DNA of 54,331 bases from Candidatus Omnitrophota bacterium (lineage in GTDB: Bacteria; Omnitrophota; Gorgyraeia; Aquiviventales; Aquiviventaceae): positions 1 through 54,331 of the forward strand of contig JACPSR010000142.1 in NCBI GenBank assembly GCA_016193175.1. Reading direction: 5' to 3'. The position numbers and the translations under genes are program-made. The notes beneath the pieces are model-generated. The model was not told the origin of the DNA. It saw only the letters and a program-made list of their open reading frames with translations, and searched no databases. The stretch's first letter is position 1, and each line of letters begins with the position of its first letter. Below are positions 14,386-23,299 of this stretch, one piece after another.

Positions 14386-15382
14386 GAGTCCGATGCCCCC
14401 CTGTGCCGTGGTAACCGGAGGGGCAGGGTTCATCGGCAGCCACATGGTCGACCTGTTGCTCGATCAGGGCTATCAGGTCCGCGCGGTGGACAACCTCTCC
14501 TGCGGCCGCTGGGACAACCTCGCTCATCATGCCGACAATCCCCGCATGACGTTTGAGCAGCGGGACATCCGGACGCTGCGGCCTGATGAGACGCTCTTCC
14601 AGGGGGTGGAGTCCGTCTTTCATTTCGCCGGGGTCGCCGATATCGTCCCCTCCATTGAGCGGCCCGCCGACTACCTCTTGAACAATGTGATGGGAACCGT
14701 GTGTGTCCTGGAAGCCGCGCGGCACGCGAGGGCGCAGAAAGTGGTGTACGCCGCGTCCTCATCCTGCTACGGCCTTGCGACAGAACTTCCGACGACGGAG
14801 CACGCCCCGATCAGTCCGGAGTATCCGTACGCCCTGAGTAAGTTCTTAGGCGAGCAGGCGGTCCTGCACTGGGGCAAGGTGTACGGGATGCCTGTCGTGT
14901 CCCTTCGAATCTTCAACGCCTATGGCCCGCGCTCGCGCACCACCGGCGCCTATGGGGCGGTCTTTGGTGTGTTTCTGGCCCAGAAACTTGCCGGAAAGCC
15001 CTTCACGGTGGTCGGGGACGGAACCCAACGGCGGGACTTCGCGTTCGTGACGGATGTGGCGCGGGCGTTCTTCCTGGCCGCGGTATCTGACGTGGATCAC
15101 GGGGTCTTTAACGTGGGCACGGGCGCACCCCAATCGATCAACCGTCTCGTGGAGTTGCTCGGCGGCGAGGTGGTGCACATCCCAAAACGGCCCGGGGAGC
15201 CCGACTGTACGTGGGCTGACATCACGACGATCAAGCGACGTCTGGGTTGGGAATCCCACGTGTCGTTTGAAGAGGGGGTGAGGACCATGCTGGAGCGGAT
15301 CGAGGCCTGGCGCGATGCCCCCGTGTGGACGCCTGAGTCGATCGCCGAAGCCACCCAAGAATGGTTCGCATGCCTGAGATAA
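14384..15382 (+). CDS. NAD-dependent nucleotide-sugar epimerase (GalE/WbpP-like extended SDR)
   Basis: The protein has 332 residues. GGAGFIGSH near the N-terminus binds NAD; SSSCYG and YALSK supply the catalytic Ser and Tyr/Lys. RIFNAYGPRSRTTGAYG and GDGTQRRDFAFVTDVARA are characteristic of UDP-glucose/GlcNAc 4-epimerase-like proteins. The start at 14384 is the ATG created by the right arm of palindromic element 2; the ATG at 14342 lies within the element. The 3' end overlaps the next gene by 22 bases. Confidence 0.87.
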   Translation: MSPMPPCAVVTGGAGFIGSHMVDLLLDQGYQVRAVDNLSCGRWDNLAHHADNPRMTFEQRDIRTLRPDETLFQGVESVFHFAGVADIVPSIERPADYLLNNVMGTVCVLEAARHARAQKVVYAASSSCYGLATELPTTEHAPISPEYPYALSKFLGEQAVLHWGKVYGMPVVSLRIFNAYGPRSRTTGAYGAVFGVFLAQKLAGKPFTVVGDGTQRRDFAFVTDVARAFFLAAVSDVDHGVFNVGTGAPQSINRLVELLGGEVVHIPKRPGEPDCTWADITTIKRRLGWESHVSFEEGVRTMLERIEAWRDAPVWTPESIAEATQEWFACLR

Positions 15383-16947
15383 TTGCGCCCGCGTCACCGC
15401 TTCCTTCATCCCCGGCGACTCCAAGGACGACGGAGAAAATCAAACCCCTGGCTGAACTGGCTGCCATCATGACTGGCCTCAAGGCGCAGGGCCAGCGCGT
15501 CGTCCACTGTCATGGCGTGTTCGATCTGCTCCATGTGGGACACATCCGCCATTTCGAGATGGCCAAACGAGAGGGTGATGTCTTGGTGGTGACGGTGACG
15601 CCGGATGCGTTCGTGAACAAGGGGCCTGGGCGACCGCTCTTCAATCAACACCTGCGCGCGGAATCGCTGGCCGCGTTGGAGTGTGTCGCCTACGTGGCCA
15701 TCAACGAGTGGCCCACCGCCGTCGAGACGATTCGCCTCTTGCGGCCCGATGTGTATGCCAAAGGGAAGGAATACGCCGACGCGACCCAGGACGTGACGGG
15801 AAAGATCCGTGAGGAAACGCAGGCCGTCCAGGACGTGGGGGGACGCATCTGCTTCACGGACGACATCACCTTCAGCTCATCCCAGTTGATCAACGATGGC
15901 TTCAGCGTGTTCCCTCCGAAGACTGCGCAGTGGCTGCGGTCCTTCAAGCAGCGCTATTCGGTGGGCGATGTGACGGAGGCGTTGGACCGCACGACGACGC
16001 TCAAGGCCCTGGTTGTGGGGGAGGCGATCATCGATGAGTACGTCTTCTGTGACGGCTTGGGCAAATCCTCGAAAGATCCTGTCTTAGCCTTCCAGTACCG
16101 CTCCACAGAGACGTTTGCCGGCGGGAGCCTGGCAGTTGCGAACCACCTGGCTGGCTTCTGCCGCGAGGTGAGCCTGATCACGGCGCTCGGGGCTTCGGAT
16201 CGCAGCGAGGAGTTCGTGCGCCAGGCGCTGCGCTCGAACGTCCAGTCGCACTTCGTGACGTGGCATGGAGCGCCGACCATCCACAAGCGCCGCTTCGTCG
16301 ACACGCATACCAGCGCAAGGATGTTCGAGCTGTACCTGATGGTTGATGAGCCGCTGGCCAGGGCAACGCAAGCCGACATTCTCCGCGCCCTGCGGCGCGA
16401 GGTGGATCGCTATGATGTGGTCATTGTGGCGGATTACGGGCACGGGATGCTCACGCCGCCCGTGATCAAGCTGCTGTGCGACCGTGCGCGGTTCCTCGCG
16501 GTCAACACCCAGGCCAACGCCGGCAATCGAGGGTTCAACACGATCTCGAGGTACCCCCGCGCTGACTACGTGTGTCTCGCGGGGCATGAGGTGGCGCTGG
16601 AGACCCGCCTGCGGCACGCCGATCAGCGCGAGCTCATCCTGGAAGTCACCAAGCGGATCACCTGTCCGCGGTTCACGGTGACCCAGGGGAGAGGTGGGGT
16701 CCTCCATTACGAGTCAGGTGTGGGGTTCACCGAAGTCCCGGCCTTGGCGACCAAGGTGATCGATCGTGTGGGCGCGGGTGATGCGGTCTTGGCGGTGACC
16801 TCGCTGTTGGTGGCGCAGGGGATTCCCTGGGAGATCGTTGGGTTTGTGGGCAACGTCGCCGGTGCCCAGATGGTGGCGGAGCTTGGCAACCAGGTGACGA
16901 TCGATCGTGTCTCAATGACCAAGGGTGCCGTGGCGCTCATGAAGTGA
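15361..16947 (+). CDS. Bifunctional cytidylyltransferase-sugar kinase (HldE domains in reversed order)
   Basis: The protein has 528 residues. Residues 45-180 form a nucleotidyltransferase of the RfaE2 type with GVFDLLHVGH (HxGH-type motif at 58-61). Residues 210-528 form a PfkB/RfaE1-type kinase ending in the DRVGAGDA signature (Gly471-Asp474). In the well-known E. coli HldE the kinase comes first and the cytidylyl/adenylyltransferase second; here the order is swapped. A sugar-phosphate is probably phosphorylated and activated with CTP or ATP. An insert of about 30 residues separates the domains. The start could also be 15370. It overlaps the next gene by 4 bases (ATGA). Confidence 0.85.
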   Translation: MVRMPEIIAPASPLPSSPATPRTTEKIKPLAELAAIMTGLKAQGQRVVHCHGVFDLLHVGHIRHFEMAKREGDVLVVTVTPDAFVNKGPGRPLFNQHLRAESLAALECVAYVAINEWPTAVETIRLLRPDVYAKGKEYADATQDVTGKIREETQAVQDVGGRICFTDDITFSSSQLINDGFSVFPPKTAQWLRSFKQRYSVGDVTEALDRTTTLKALVVGEAIIDEYVFCDGLGKSSKDPVLAFQYRSTETFAGGSLAVANHLAGFCREVSLITALGASDRSEEFVRQALRSNVQSHFVTWHGAPTIHKRRFVDTHTSARMFELYLMVDEPLARATQADILRALRREVDRYDVVIVADYGHGMLTPPVIKLLCDRARFLAVNTQANAGNRGFNTISRYPRADYVCLAGHEVALETRLRHADQRELILEVTKRITCPRFTVTQGRGGVLHYESGVGFTEVPALATKVIDRVGAGDAVLAVTSLLVAQGIPWEIVGFVGNVAGAQMVAELGNQVTIDRVSMTKGAVALMK

Positions 16948-17591
16948 GCTGGCCGCGGCAGAGCGCGAGGATGATCGGCGTCGATTTCGATAACACCGTC
17001 GTCCGCTACGATGACGTGATGTACCGCGAGGCGCGATCCAGAAGATTGATCGATCCCTCGACGGTTTCCTCGAAGCGCGCCATCCGCGATCAGATTCGGC
17101 GGCTGCCGGATGGTGAGCGGGAGTGGCAACAGCTGCAGGCCATCGTGTATGGGCCCGAAATCCATGAGGCGTCCCTCACCGACGGAGTCGAGGCATTCTT
17201 CCGGACCTGTCGGGAACACGACATCCGCGTGGTCATCATCAGTCACAAGACGACCTACGCCAGTGTCGATGAGACGCAGACGAATCTCCGGATCGCCGCC
17301 TTGGCGTGGATGCGCCGGCATCGAGTGTTCGACCGGAGTGGGTTCGGGTTGTCGAGCGCCGATGTGTATTTTGCCTCCAGTCGACAAGAGAAGATCGCGT
17401 GGATTTCCCGACTTGGGTGTACGGCCTTCATTGATGATCTGGAGGAGACGTTTGCTGAACCGGATTTTCCATCCGATGTCGACAAGATCCTGTACGCTCC
17501 CCACGGACCAATCTCGACGTTGCCGGCGGTGAAGACCATGACCAGTTGGCAGGAAATCCGCGATGCCCTCTTCGCTCCTGTTCAATCCTGA
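16944..17591 (+). CDS. HAD-superfamily phosphatase-like protein
   Basis: The protein has 215 residues. Motif I is DFDNT (Asp14 and Asp16, nucleophile and acid/base), motif II is VVIISHKT with Ser, and the FIDDLEET segment near residue 165 supplies the motif IV acidic pair. The sequence between is short and helical, as in small C1-cap HADs. It probably removes a phosphate from a sugar intermediate. Its position between the cytidylyltransferase-kinase and an APH-fold kinase suggests a three-gene activation module, as GmhB lies between HldE functions in heptose synthesis. It overlaps its upstream neighbour by ATGA. Confidence 0.75.
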   Translation: MSWPRQSARMIGVDFDNTVVRYDDVMYREARSRRLIDPSTVSSKRAIRDQIRRLPDGEREWQQLQAIVYGPEIHEASLTDGVEAFFRTCREHDIRVVIISHKTTYASVDETQTNLRIAALAWMRRHRVFDRSGFGLSSADVYFASSRQEKIAWISRLGCTAFIDDLEETFAEPDFPSDVDKILYAPHGPISTLPAVKTMTSWQEIRDALFAPVQS

Positions 17592-17601
17592 GGTGAAGCC
17601 G

Positions 17602-18642
17602 ATGGACCTGGCCGGAACGCTCGGCCATCTCCTCGGTGCGTCGGTGACGGACCTCGAGGCGATCGGGAATGGACGGAACAGCCAGGTGTATCGCGTGCGC
17701 TGCAGCGATCAACGCCTCTACGCGGCCAAGCGCTACCCCCGCCATCCGTCGGATGCGCGTGATCGATTGGCCACCGAGTTTGATAGCCTACAGTTTCTCT
17801 GGGATGCCGGAATCAGGACGATTCCCCAGCCGGTGGTCGAGGATCGGAGGGCAGGGATGGCCGTGTATGCGTTCATCGATGGAGCGCGGATCCATTCGGA
17901 GCACGTCACGCCTCACGACGTGGACGCGGCGGTTGAGTTTCTGGCAGCCCTGAGGGCGCTGCGAGACCACCCCGAGAGTCATCGGCTGCCGGCGGCTTCT
18001 GAAGCCTGTTTTACTCTTGGAGCCATCGGTGACACCATCGAGGCAAGACTCGGCCGACTGGCCGCGACGGATGCTGAGGGTCCACTGCGTGGGGCCCTTG
18101 AGGACTTCCTCCATCAGGAGTTCAGGCCGGCGTTCCATCGAGTCATGCGGTGGTGTGTGGAGTTGGCTGAACAGGCAGGCCAGTCGGTAACCGAAGAGCT
18201 GCCACAGACATTCAGGACGTTGAGTCCATCCGACGTTGGCTTCCATAACGCTTTGCGCTGTCCGGAAGGCCGGATCGTGTTTGTGGATTTTGAGCATTTC
18301 GGGTGGGACGACCCGGCGAAGATGATCGCCGACTTTCTTCTGCATCCCGCAATGGCGCTCTCCGAGGACCTCAAGCGGTATGTGGTGAGTCGGCTGCTCG
18401 CATGTTTCAAGGAGCAGGTGGCTCTCGGCCTTCGCCTCAGGCTGGTCTACCCCCTCTTTGGGTTGAAGTGGTGCATGATTTTGTTGAATGAGTTCGTCCC
18501 ACAGGATCGGCGGCGACGAGACTTCGCGACGTTTCCATTGCGCGTCCCTGAGGCACTTCAGGCCGAGCAGTTGGCCAAGGCTCGATGGAAACTCCAAAAG
18601 ATCCTTCAGACCTATGAGCGGTTCCCCTACGCTGATCACTGA
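17602..18642 (+). CDS. APH-fold phosphotransferase (sugar or choline kinase-like)
   Basis: The protein has 346 residues. The N-lobe reads NGRNSQVYRV with AAKRYP as the ATP-binding Lys. The catalytic loop is LSPSDVGFHNALR: the Asp and Asn of the HxDxxxxN motif are kept, but the usual His-Gly is Pro-Ser. The metal site is VFVDFEHFGWDDPAKMIADF. The start at 17602 has GAGGTGA just upstream (17590-17596); the in-frame ATG at 17563 would overlap the HAD gene further. Relatives phosphorylate small hydroxyl substrates; this one probably acts on a sugar of the same module. Confidence 0.75.
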   Translation: MDLAGTLGHLLGASVTDLEAIGNGRNSQVYRVRCSDQRLYAAKRYPRHPSDARDRLATEFDSLQFLWDAGIRTIPQPVVEDRRAGMAVYAFIDGARIHSEHVTPHDVDAAVEFLAALRALRDHPESHRLPAASEACFTLGAIGDTIEARLGRLAATDAEGPLRGALEDFLHQEFRPAFHRVMRWCVELAEQAGQSVTEELPQTFRTLSPSDVGFHNALRCPEGRIVFVDFEHFGWDDPAKMIADFLLHPAMALSEDLKRYVVSRLLACFKEQVALGLRLRLVYPLFGLKWCMILLNEFVPQDRRRRDFATFPLRVPEALQAEQLAKARWKLQKILQTYERFPYADH

Positions 18643-19492
18643 CACTCAACCGCAGACGCGCTCGGCAACAAGGCTCGATGAGCGGTCACTCGCCTTGCGG
18701 CGGACGATCGTCCGGATGATGGCGGCAGGCTCGCGAGGCCATCTCGGCTCCGCCTGCTCGCTCGTCGAGATCCTGCGGGTCCTCTACGATGAGATCCTGC
18801 GGTATGACCCGCAGCAGCCCCGCTGGCCGTTGCGGGATCGTTGCATCCTCAGCAAGGGGCATGGCTGTCTTGCGCTCTACGCCATCCTGGCCGACAAGGG
18901 GTTTTTCCCCGTGGAGGAACTCGACAAATTTTGTCACGCCGATGGGATTCTGGGAGGCCATCCAGAGCATGGCAAGGTGCCTGGGGTGGAGGCATCAACG
19001 GGAAGCCTGGGACATGGCCTGGCCATCGGGATTGGGTTTGCCCTGGCGGCTGGGCATGACCGCTTGGGACATCGGGTGTTCGTGATCATGAGCGATGGGG
19101 AATGCAACGAAGGGTCGGTCTGGGAAGCCGCGCTGTATGCGAGCAAACACCAACTGAGCCGCCTGACCGTCCTCATTGACTACAACAAGCAACAGTCCTA
19201 CGGCAGCACGTTCGAGGTCTGCGACCTGGAGCCGCTGGCCGACAAGTGGGCCGCGTTCGGTTTTGCGGTTGAAGACGTTGACGGTCATTCCCTCAGCGCC
19301 CTGCGGTCGGTCTTGACGCGAATGCCGCTGCAGTCCTCCAAACCCAGCGCGATCATCTGCCACACGATTAAGGGTAAGGGGATCCCCTACGCGGAAAGCA
19401 ACCCTGAGTGGCACCACAAGAGCAAGATCAGCGATGACGAGGTGCAGCAACTGCTCGCCGTGTTAGCGTCCCCTCCGGGAGTTTCCAGCTGA
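18614..19492 (+). CDS. Transketolase, N-terminal (TPP-binding) subunit
   Basis: The protein has 292 residues, the usual size for the N-terminal half of split transketolases. Recognisable are RGHLGSACS, the LSKGHG His, HPEHGKVPGVEASTGSLGHGL, and the TPP motif SDGECNEGSVWEA (Asp161-Gly162) continuing to a LIDYNKQQ end. The start at 18614 overlaps the kinase gene; no good Shine-Dalgarno is visible for it. The C-terminal half is the next gene, joined by TGATG. In sugar loci such pairs move two-carbon units, but a housekeeping pentose-phosphate role is also possible. Confidence 0.88.
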   Translation: MSGSPTLITDTQPQTRSATRLDERSLALRRTIVRMMAAGSRGHLGSACSLVEILRVLYDEILRYDPQQPRWPLRDRCILSKGHGCLALYAILADKGFFPVEELDKFCHADGILGGHPEHGKVPGVEASTGSLGHGLAIGIGFALAAGHDRLGHRVFVIMSDGECNEGSVWEAALYASKHQLSRLTVLIDYNKQQSYGSTFEVCDLEPLADKWAAFGFAVEDVDGHSLSALRSVLTRMPLQSSKPSAIICHTIKGKGIPYAESNPEWHHKSKISDDEVQQLLAVLASPPGVSS

Positions 19493-20439
19493 TGCGCAAG
19501 GCATGTCTCGAAACCGTCTACGAACTCGCCAAGCAGGATCCTCGGGTCTTTTTCATCGGCTCGGACCTTGGCGCCGGGACCTTGGAGCAGTTCAAGCGGG
19601 AGATGCCGGAGCGCTTCTTCATGGAGGGTGTCAGCGAGGCGACCGTCATCGGCGTGGCGGCCGGCCTGGCGATGGAAGGGAAGATCGCCTATGTCAACAC
19701 CATCGCCACGTTTCTCACCCGACGATGCTTCGAGCAGATCGTCGTCGATCTGTGCCTCCACAACGCCAACGTCCGCCTGATCGGCAATGGGGGAGGGCTG
19801 GTGTACGCGCCGCTGGGGCCCACGCACCTGGCCATTGACGACATCGCGATCCTCCGCGCGCTCCCCAACATGACCATCGTGGCCCCTGCCGATGCCAACG
19901 AGATGCGCCGGTTCATGCTCGCGACACTCGCCCATGAGGGACCCATCTACATTCGACTCGCCAAGGGGGGCGATCCGATCGTGACCTCTGACCAGACGCC
20001 GTTCGAGATCGGCAAGGCCGTGCCGATGCGGGAAGGTGCTGACGCGCTGATCGTCACCACCGGCATCACCCTGAAGCCCGCTCTCGATGCGGCCGCGGCG
20101 CTCAGCCAGCACGGGATTGACGCCGCCGTCCTCCATTGCCCGACGGTCAAGCCGCTCGATGTCGAGGCCCTCAGGCAGGCCGCCTCGCCTGTCTGCGCCA
20201 TTGTCACCATTGAAGAGCACACCCTGATGGGCGGGCTGGGCAGCGCCGTTGCGGAGGTGGTGGCCGAGGCGGGCTTCAATCCCGCCAAGCGGTTCACGCG
20301 AATCGGGATCCCGGATGTTTTCCCGGATCAGTACGGCTCCCAAGCAAGCCTGATGCGGCGGTATGCGATCACCGCGGAGCAGCTTGTCTCCACCGTCACC
20401 AGCCTCTTGAGCGGCGCGATGCAAGCAACCCGTTCGTGA
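19492..20439 (+). CDS. Transketolase, C-terminal (pyrimidine-binding) subunit
   Basis: The protein has 315 residues covering the Transket_pyr and C-terminal domains. FIGSDLGAGT, the catalytic Glu in FMEGVSEATVIGVAAGLAMEG and GPTHLAIDDIAILRALPNM are visible, as is the final EEHTLMGGLGSAVAE segment of transketolase/DXS-type C-domains. Its ATG shares a base with the stop of the N-terminal subunit, so the two should be made in equal amounts. Split transketolases in antibiotic and glycan loci have been linked to attaching or trimming two-carbon branches; that role here is inference. Confidence 0.88.
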   Translation: MRKACLETVYELAKQDPRVFFIGSDLGAGTLEQFKREMPERFFMEGVSEATVIGVAAGLAMEGKIAYVNTIATFLTRRCFEQIVVDLCLHNANVRLIGNGGGLVYAPLGPTHLAIDDIAILRALPNMTIVAPADANEMRRFMLATLAHEGPIYIRLAKGGDPIVTSDQTPFEIGKAVPMREGADALIVTTGITLKPALDAAAALSQHGIDAAVLHCPTVKPLDVEALRQAASPVCAIVTIEEHTLMGGLGSAVAEVVAEAGFNPAKRFTRIGIPDVFPDQYGSQASLMRRYAITAEQLVSTVTSLLSGAMQATRS

Positions 20440-20447
20440 GGATCCCC

Positions 20448-21110
20448 ATGGCCTACGTTGATTTCGTGATGAAGCTGCACAAGAGCACCACGCGCGACTA
20501 CCTCGCGCGCGTCGTGAGCCATGACAAAGCCGCGTGCGCTGAGGTGGCGATTCAATACGGCCAGGACTACTGGGATGGAGATCGTCAGTACGGATACGGC
20601 GGCTACCGATACGATGGGCGCTGGCGCGCGATCGCTGAGGACATGGCGCGCCACTACCGGTTGCAATCGGGGGACAAGATTCTTGATGTGGGATGCGGCA
20701 AGGGATTTCTGCTGTATGAGTTCACGCAGGTCATTCCTGGTGTTGAGGTGGCCGGCATTGACATCTCGCAGTACGCCATTGATCACGCCAAGGAAGAGGT
20801 CAAGCCGTTCCTTCGGGTCGGCAGTGCGGTGAGCCTGCCGTGGCCTGACCGCACCTTTGATTTCGTCATCTCGATCACCACGCTGCACAACCTGTACAAC
20901 TACGAGCTCCGCAGCGCCCTGAAAGAGATCGGGCGGGTGGGGAAGACCAAGAAGCACGTCATCGTGGAAAGCTACCGCAACGAGCGGGAAAAGGCGAATC
21001 TGCTGTACTGGCAGCTCACCTGCCGATCCTTCTACACCCCGAAGGAATGGGAATGGATGTTCATGGAAAGCGGTTACACGGGCGACTACTCCTATATCGT
21101 GTTTGAATGA
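20448..21110 (+). CDS. Class I SAM-dependent methyltransferase
   Basis: The protein has 220 residues. SAM motif I is KILDVGCGKGFLLYEF near residues 80-95, with GIDIS as the acidic strand end and a DFVISITTLHNL post-motif. The N-terminus has a YGQDYWDGDRQYGYGGYRYDGRW segment instead of a zinc ribbon. The start at 20448 has GTGAGG 7 bases upstream; the GTG at 20436 would overlap the transketolase stop. It sits in a run with the dehydrogenase and radical SAM genes that follow and overlaps the dehydrogenase start by 4 bases. Confidence 0.82.
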   Translation: MAYVDFVMKLHKSTTRDYLARVVSHDKAACAEVAIQYGQDYWDGDRQYGYGGYRYDGRWRAIAEDMARHYRLQSGDKILDVGCGKGFLLYEFTQVIPGVEVAGIDISQYAIDHAKEEVKPFLRVGSAVSLPWPDRTFDFVISITTLHNLYNYELRSALKEIGRVGKTKKHVIVESYRNEREKANLLYWQLTCRSFYTPKEWEWMFMESGYTGDYSYIVFE

Positions 21111-22159
21111 TGAACGCAAACGCTTCCTTAATGACGGCGGCGATCCTTGTCAGGCAGCGCGCCCCCCTGGAGGTAACCCAGGTCGAGATCCCTGAGTTGG
21201 GCGTCGGGCAGGTGCTGGTGCAGGTGAAAGCCAGCGGGATCTGCGGCAAGCAGCTCGATGAGATCAGCGGTCGGCGGGGGGATGACGCATTTCTCCCCCA
21301 CCTCTTGGGACATGAGGGTGCTGGGATCGTCGTGGAAGTTGGGCCAGGGGTACGGAAGGTGAAGCCTGGAGACCATGTGGTGTTGCACTGGATGAAAGGC
21401 GCTGGCATTGACTGCCTGCCTCCCCGGTTTACGCGCAACGGGACCATGATCAGCGCAGGCTGGGTGACCACGTTCAGTGAGTACACGATCGCCTCGGAGA
21501 ACCGCATGACCCCCATCCCGGATGATATCCCCTTCGACCTGGCGTTCCTGCTGGGGTGTGCGGTGACCACGGGGCTGGGGATTGTGTTCAATGACGCCGC
21601 TCTCATGCCGGGGCAGTCGATCGCCGTGTTCGGTGTCGGCGGTGTGGGCATCAACGTGATTCAGGGTGCTTCGCTCGTCAACGCCTACCCCATCGTGGCC
21701 ATTGATCTCCACGACACCAAACTCAAGCAGGCTGCCGCCTTCGGGGCGACGCATACCATCAATGCGAACCGCACCGATTCAGTGCAGGCGCTGATGGAGT
21801 TGTCTGATCGTCGGGGCGTGGATGTGGCGGTCGATCTCACCGGGCTGAGGGCGGTTCGGGAGACGGCCTACCGGGTCACGACGGCAACAGGGAAGACCAT
21901 CTTCGCCGGCGTTCCCTCCCATGGGGAACCCATGACGATTGACTCCTTTCCGCTCCACTTTGGGCGCCTGGTGACCGGTGTCCACGGCGGAGGCACGAGG
22001 CCGGACACCGACATCCCGCGCTATCTTCAGTTGTTTCGGTTGGGAAAGCTGAAGCTCGCCGAACAAGTGACGCATCGGTTTGCCCTTGAGGGGGTCAACG
22101 ACGCCATCGAGGTGGTGCGACAGGGCAAGGCCGGTCGATGTGTCCTGCAGATGTCGTGA
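21107..22159 (+). CDS. Zinc-type (GroES-fold) alcohol dehydrogenase
   Basis: The protein has 350 residues. The catalytic zinc ligands are CGK (the family Cys) and GHEGAG; the cofactor motif FGVGGVGINVIQ and the VAIDLHDTKL strand indicate NAD(P). The four-Cys structural zinc loop is missing (only one Cys, in IDCLPP), so it belongs to the subgroup lacking that site. Start codons ATGATG at 21107/21110 overlap the previous stop. It lies immediately before a radical SAM gene, an arrangement known from dehydrating sugar systems such as AprD3/AprD4. A role in oxidising or reducing a sugar carbonyl is likely. Confidence 0.85.
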   Translation: MMNANASLMTAAILVRQRAPLEVTQVEIPELGVGQVLVQVKASGICGKQLDEISGRRGDDAFLPHLLGHEGAGIVVEVGPGVRKVKPGDHVVLHWMKGAGIDCLPPRFTRNGTMISAGWVTTFSEYTIASENRMTPIPDDIPFDLAFLLGCAVTTGLGIVFNDAALMPGQSIAVFGVGGVGINVIQGASLVNAYPIVAIDLHDTKLKQAAAFGATHTINANRTDSVQALMELSDRRGVDVAVDLTGLRAVRETAYRVTTATGKTIFAGVPSHGEPMTIDSFPLHFGRLVTGVHGGGTRPDTDIPRYLQLFRLGKLKLAEQVTHRFALEGVNDAIEVVRQGKAGRCVLQMS

Positions 22160-22177
22160 AAGGAAGGAGAGTTGGCG

Positions 22178-23278
22178 ATGAGTTCCACAGTGACTGACCG
22201 GATGGTGAAGTTGCCAAGGCCCTATCCCGACCCTGAGTTCTTCAAGGCGACGCTGGCGGAAGGGTTTTCGGCTTTTCCAAAACGCCGGGACAATTACGAA
22301 CGATACAAAGCTGCTCAACGCGGGGAGGTCGTGGACTACCTGCCGATCCGTTTGGATATCGAGAATGTCAGCCGCTGCAACTATCACTGTACCATGTGCC
22401 AGGTCAGCGATTGGCCCGGCATGAAGCGGGCCGACGACATGACCTTTGACGACTACAAGGCGTTGATCGAAAGCCAAGAAGGGCTGGTTGAAATCAAGCT
22501 CCAGGGTATGGGCGAGCCGCTGATGGGGAAGTGCTACGTTGACATGATCCGCTTTGCCCGAGCGCGGCATCTCTGGGTGCGTTCCGTGACGAACGGGTCG
22601 CTGTTGCACCTCGCGAACAACTACCAACAGGTGATCGACGCGGATGTCTGTGAGTTCCACGTCTCAATCGATGGAGCGACTCAACAAACGTATGAGAAGA
22701 TTCGACGGGGTGGACAGTTTGAGAGGGTGATGGAGAACTGTCGACGCCTGAACCGGTACTGCCGGCAGATCAACCGCCGGCGGACGCGGATGTGGACGCT
22801 CGTGCAGAAGGACAATGTCTATGAGGTCGAGCAACTGCCTCTCCTGGCCGCTGAGCTGGGGTTTGATCGCCTCACCCTCTCGTTGGACATCAACGACTGG
22901 GGACAGGATCGCTGGCGAGCGATGAATGATCGAGTGGATGTGCACCGCAGCTTTGACCTCTCGCTGGTGGAGCGTCTGGTTGAGTTGGGCAAGGCGCGTG
23001 GAGTCGAGGTGACATTCTGGTTTATCGATGAGAAATACGACACAGATGATCCCGCCCACCTGTGCCAGTGGCCGTTTGAGCGCTTGTACATCTCCTCCGA
23101 TATGCGGATGGTCCCCTGCTGCATGATGGCCAATCCCGAGATCATGGATCTTGGGGATGCGCACGCCCTCACCACGGAATGGAATGGGGCGAAGATGGTC
23201 GCCTTCCGGCGGATGCACCTGAGCGGGCGGATTCCGAAGCCGTGTCAGTCGTGTTATAAGGCCCCTGCCCAAGGATGA
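22178..23278 (+). CDS. Radical SAM enzyme with SPASM-like C-terminal cysteines
   Basis: The protein has 366 residues. The 4Fe-4S motif is SRCNYHCTMC (Cys67, Cys71, Cys74), followed by MGEPLMG (the GGE-type motif) and FHVSIDGATQQTYEKIRRGG. The C-terminus has several Cys in CQWPFERLYISSD, MVPCCMM and KPCQSCYK, which look like an auxiliary cluster site. AGGAAGGAG at 22161-22169 sets the ATG at 22178. Relatives include SPASM dehydrogenases and sugar-acting enzymes. The adjacent alcohol dehydrogenase suggests a joint redox step on a sugar, which is inference. Confidence 0.83.
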   Translation: MSSTVTDRMVKLPRPYPDPEFFKATLAEGFSAFPKRRDNYERYKAAQRGEVVDYLPIRLDIENVSRCNYHCTMCQVSDWPGMKRADDMTFDDYKALIESQEGLVEIKLQGMGEPLMGKCYVDMIRFARARHLWVRSVTNGSLLHLANNYQQVIDADVCEFHVSIDGATQQTYEKIRRGGQFERVMENCRRLNRYCRQINRRRTRMWTLVQKDNVYEVEQLPLLAAELGFDRLTLSLDINDWGQDRWRAMNDRVDVHRSFDLSLVERLVELGKARGVEVTFWFIDEKYDTDDPAHLCQWPFERLYISSDMRMVPCCMMANPEIMDLGDAHALTTEWNGAKMVAFRRMHLSGRIPKPCQSCYKAPAQG

Positions 23279-23282
23279 GCCG

Positions 23283-23299
23283 CCAGCAGGTGGTGGGAT
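23283..23299. repeat. Solo right arm of the palindromic element family
   Basis: CCAGCAGGTGGTGGGAT differs at one position from the right arm of element 3 (CCAGCAGGTGGGGGGAT). As in the full elements it ends in the AT of the next gene's ATG (23298). Only about 19 bases separate the upstream stop from this start, and there is no left arm, so it is a solo or decayed copy. Confidence 0.7.
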
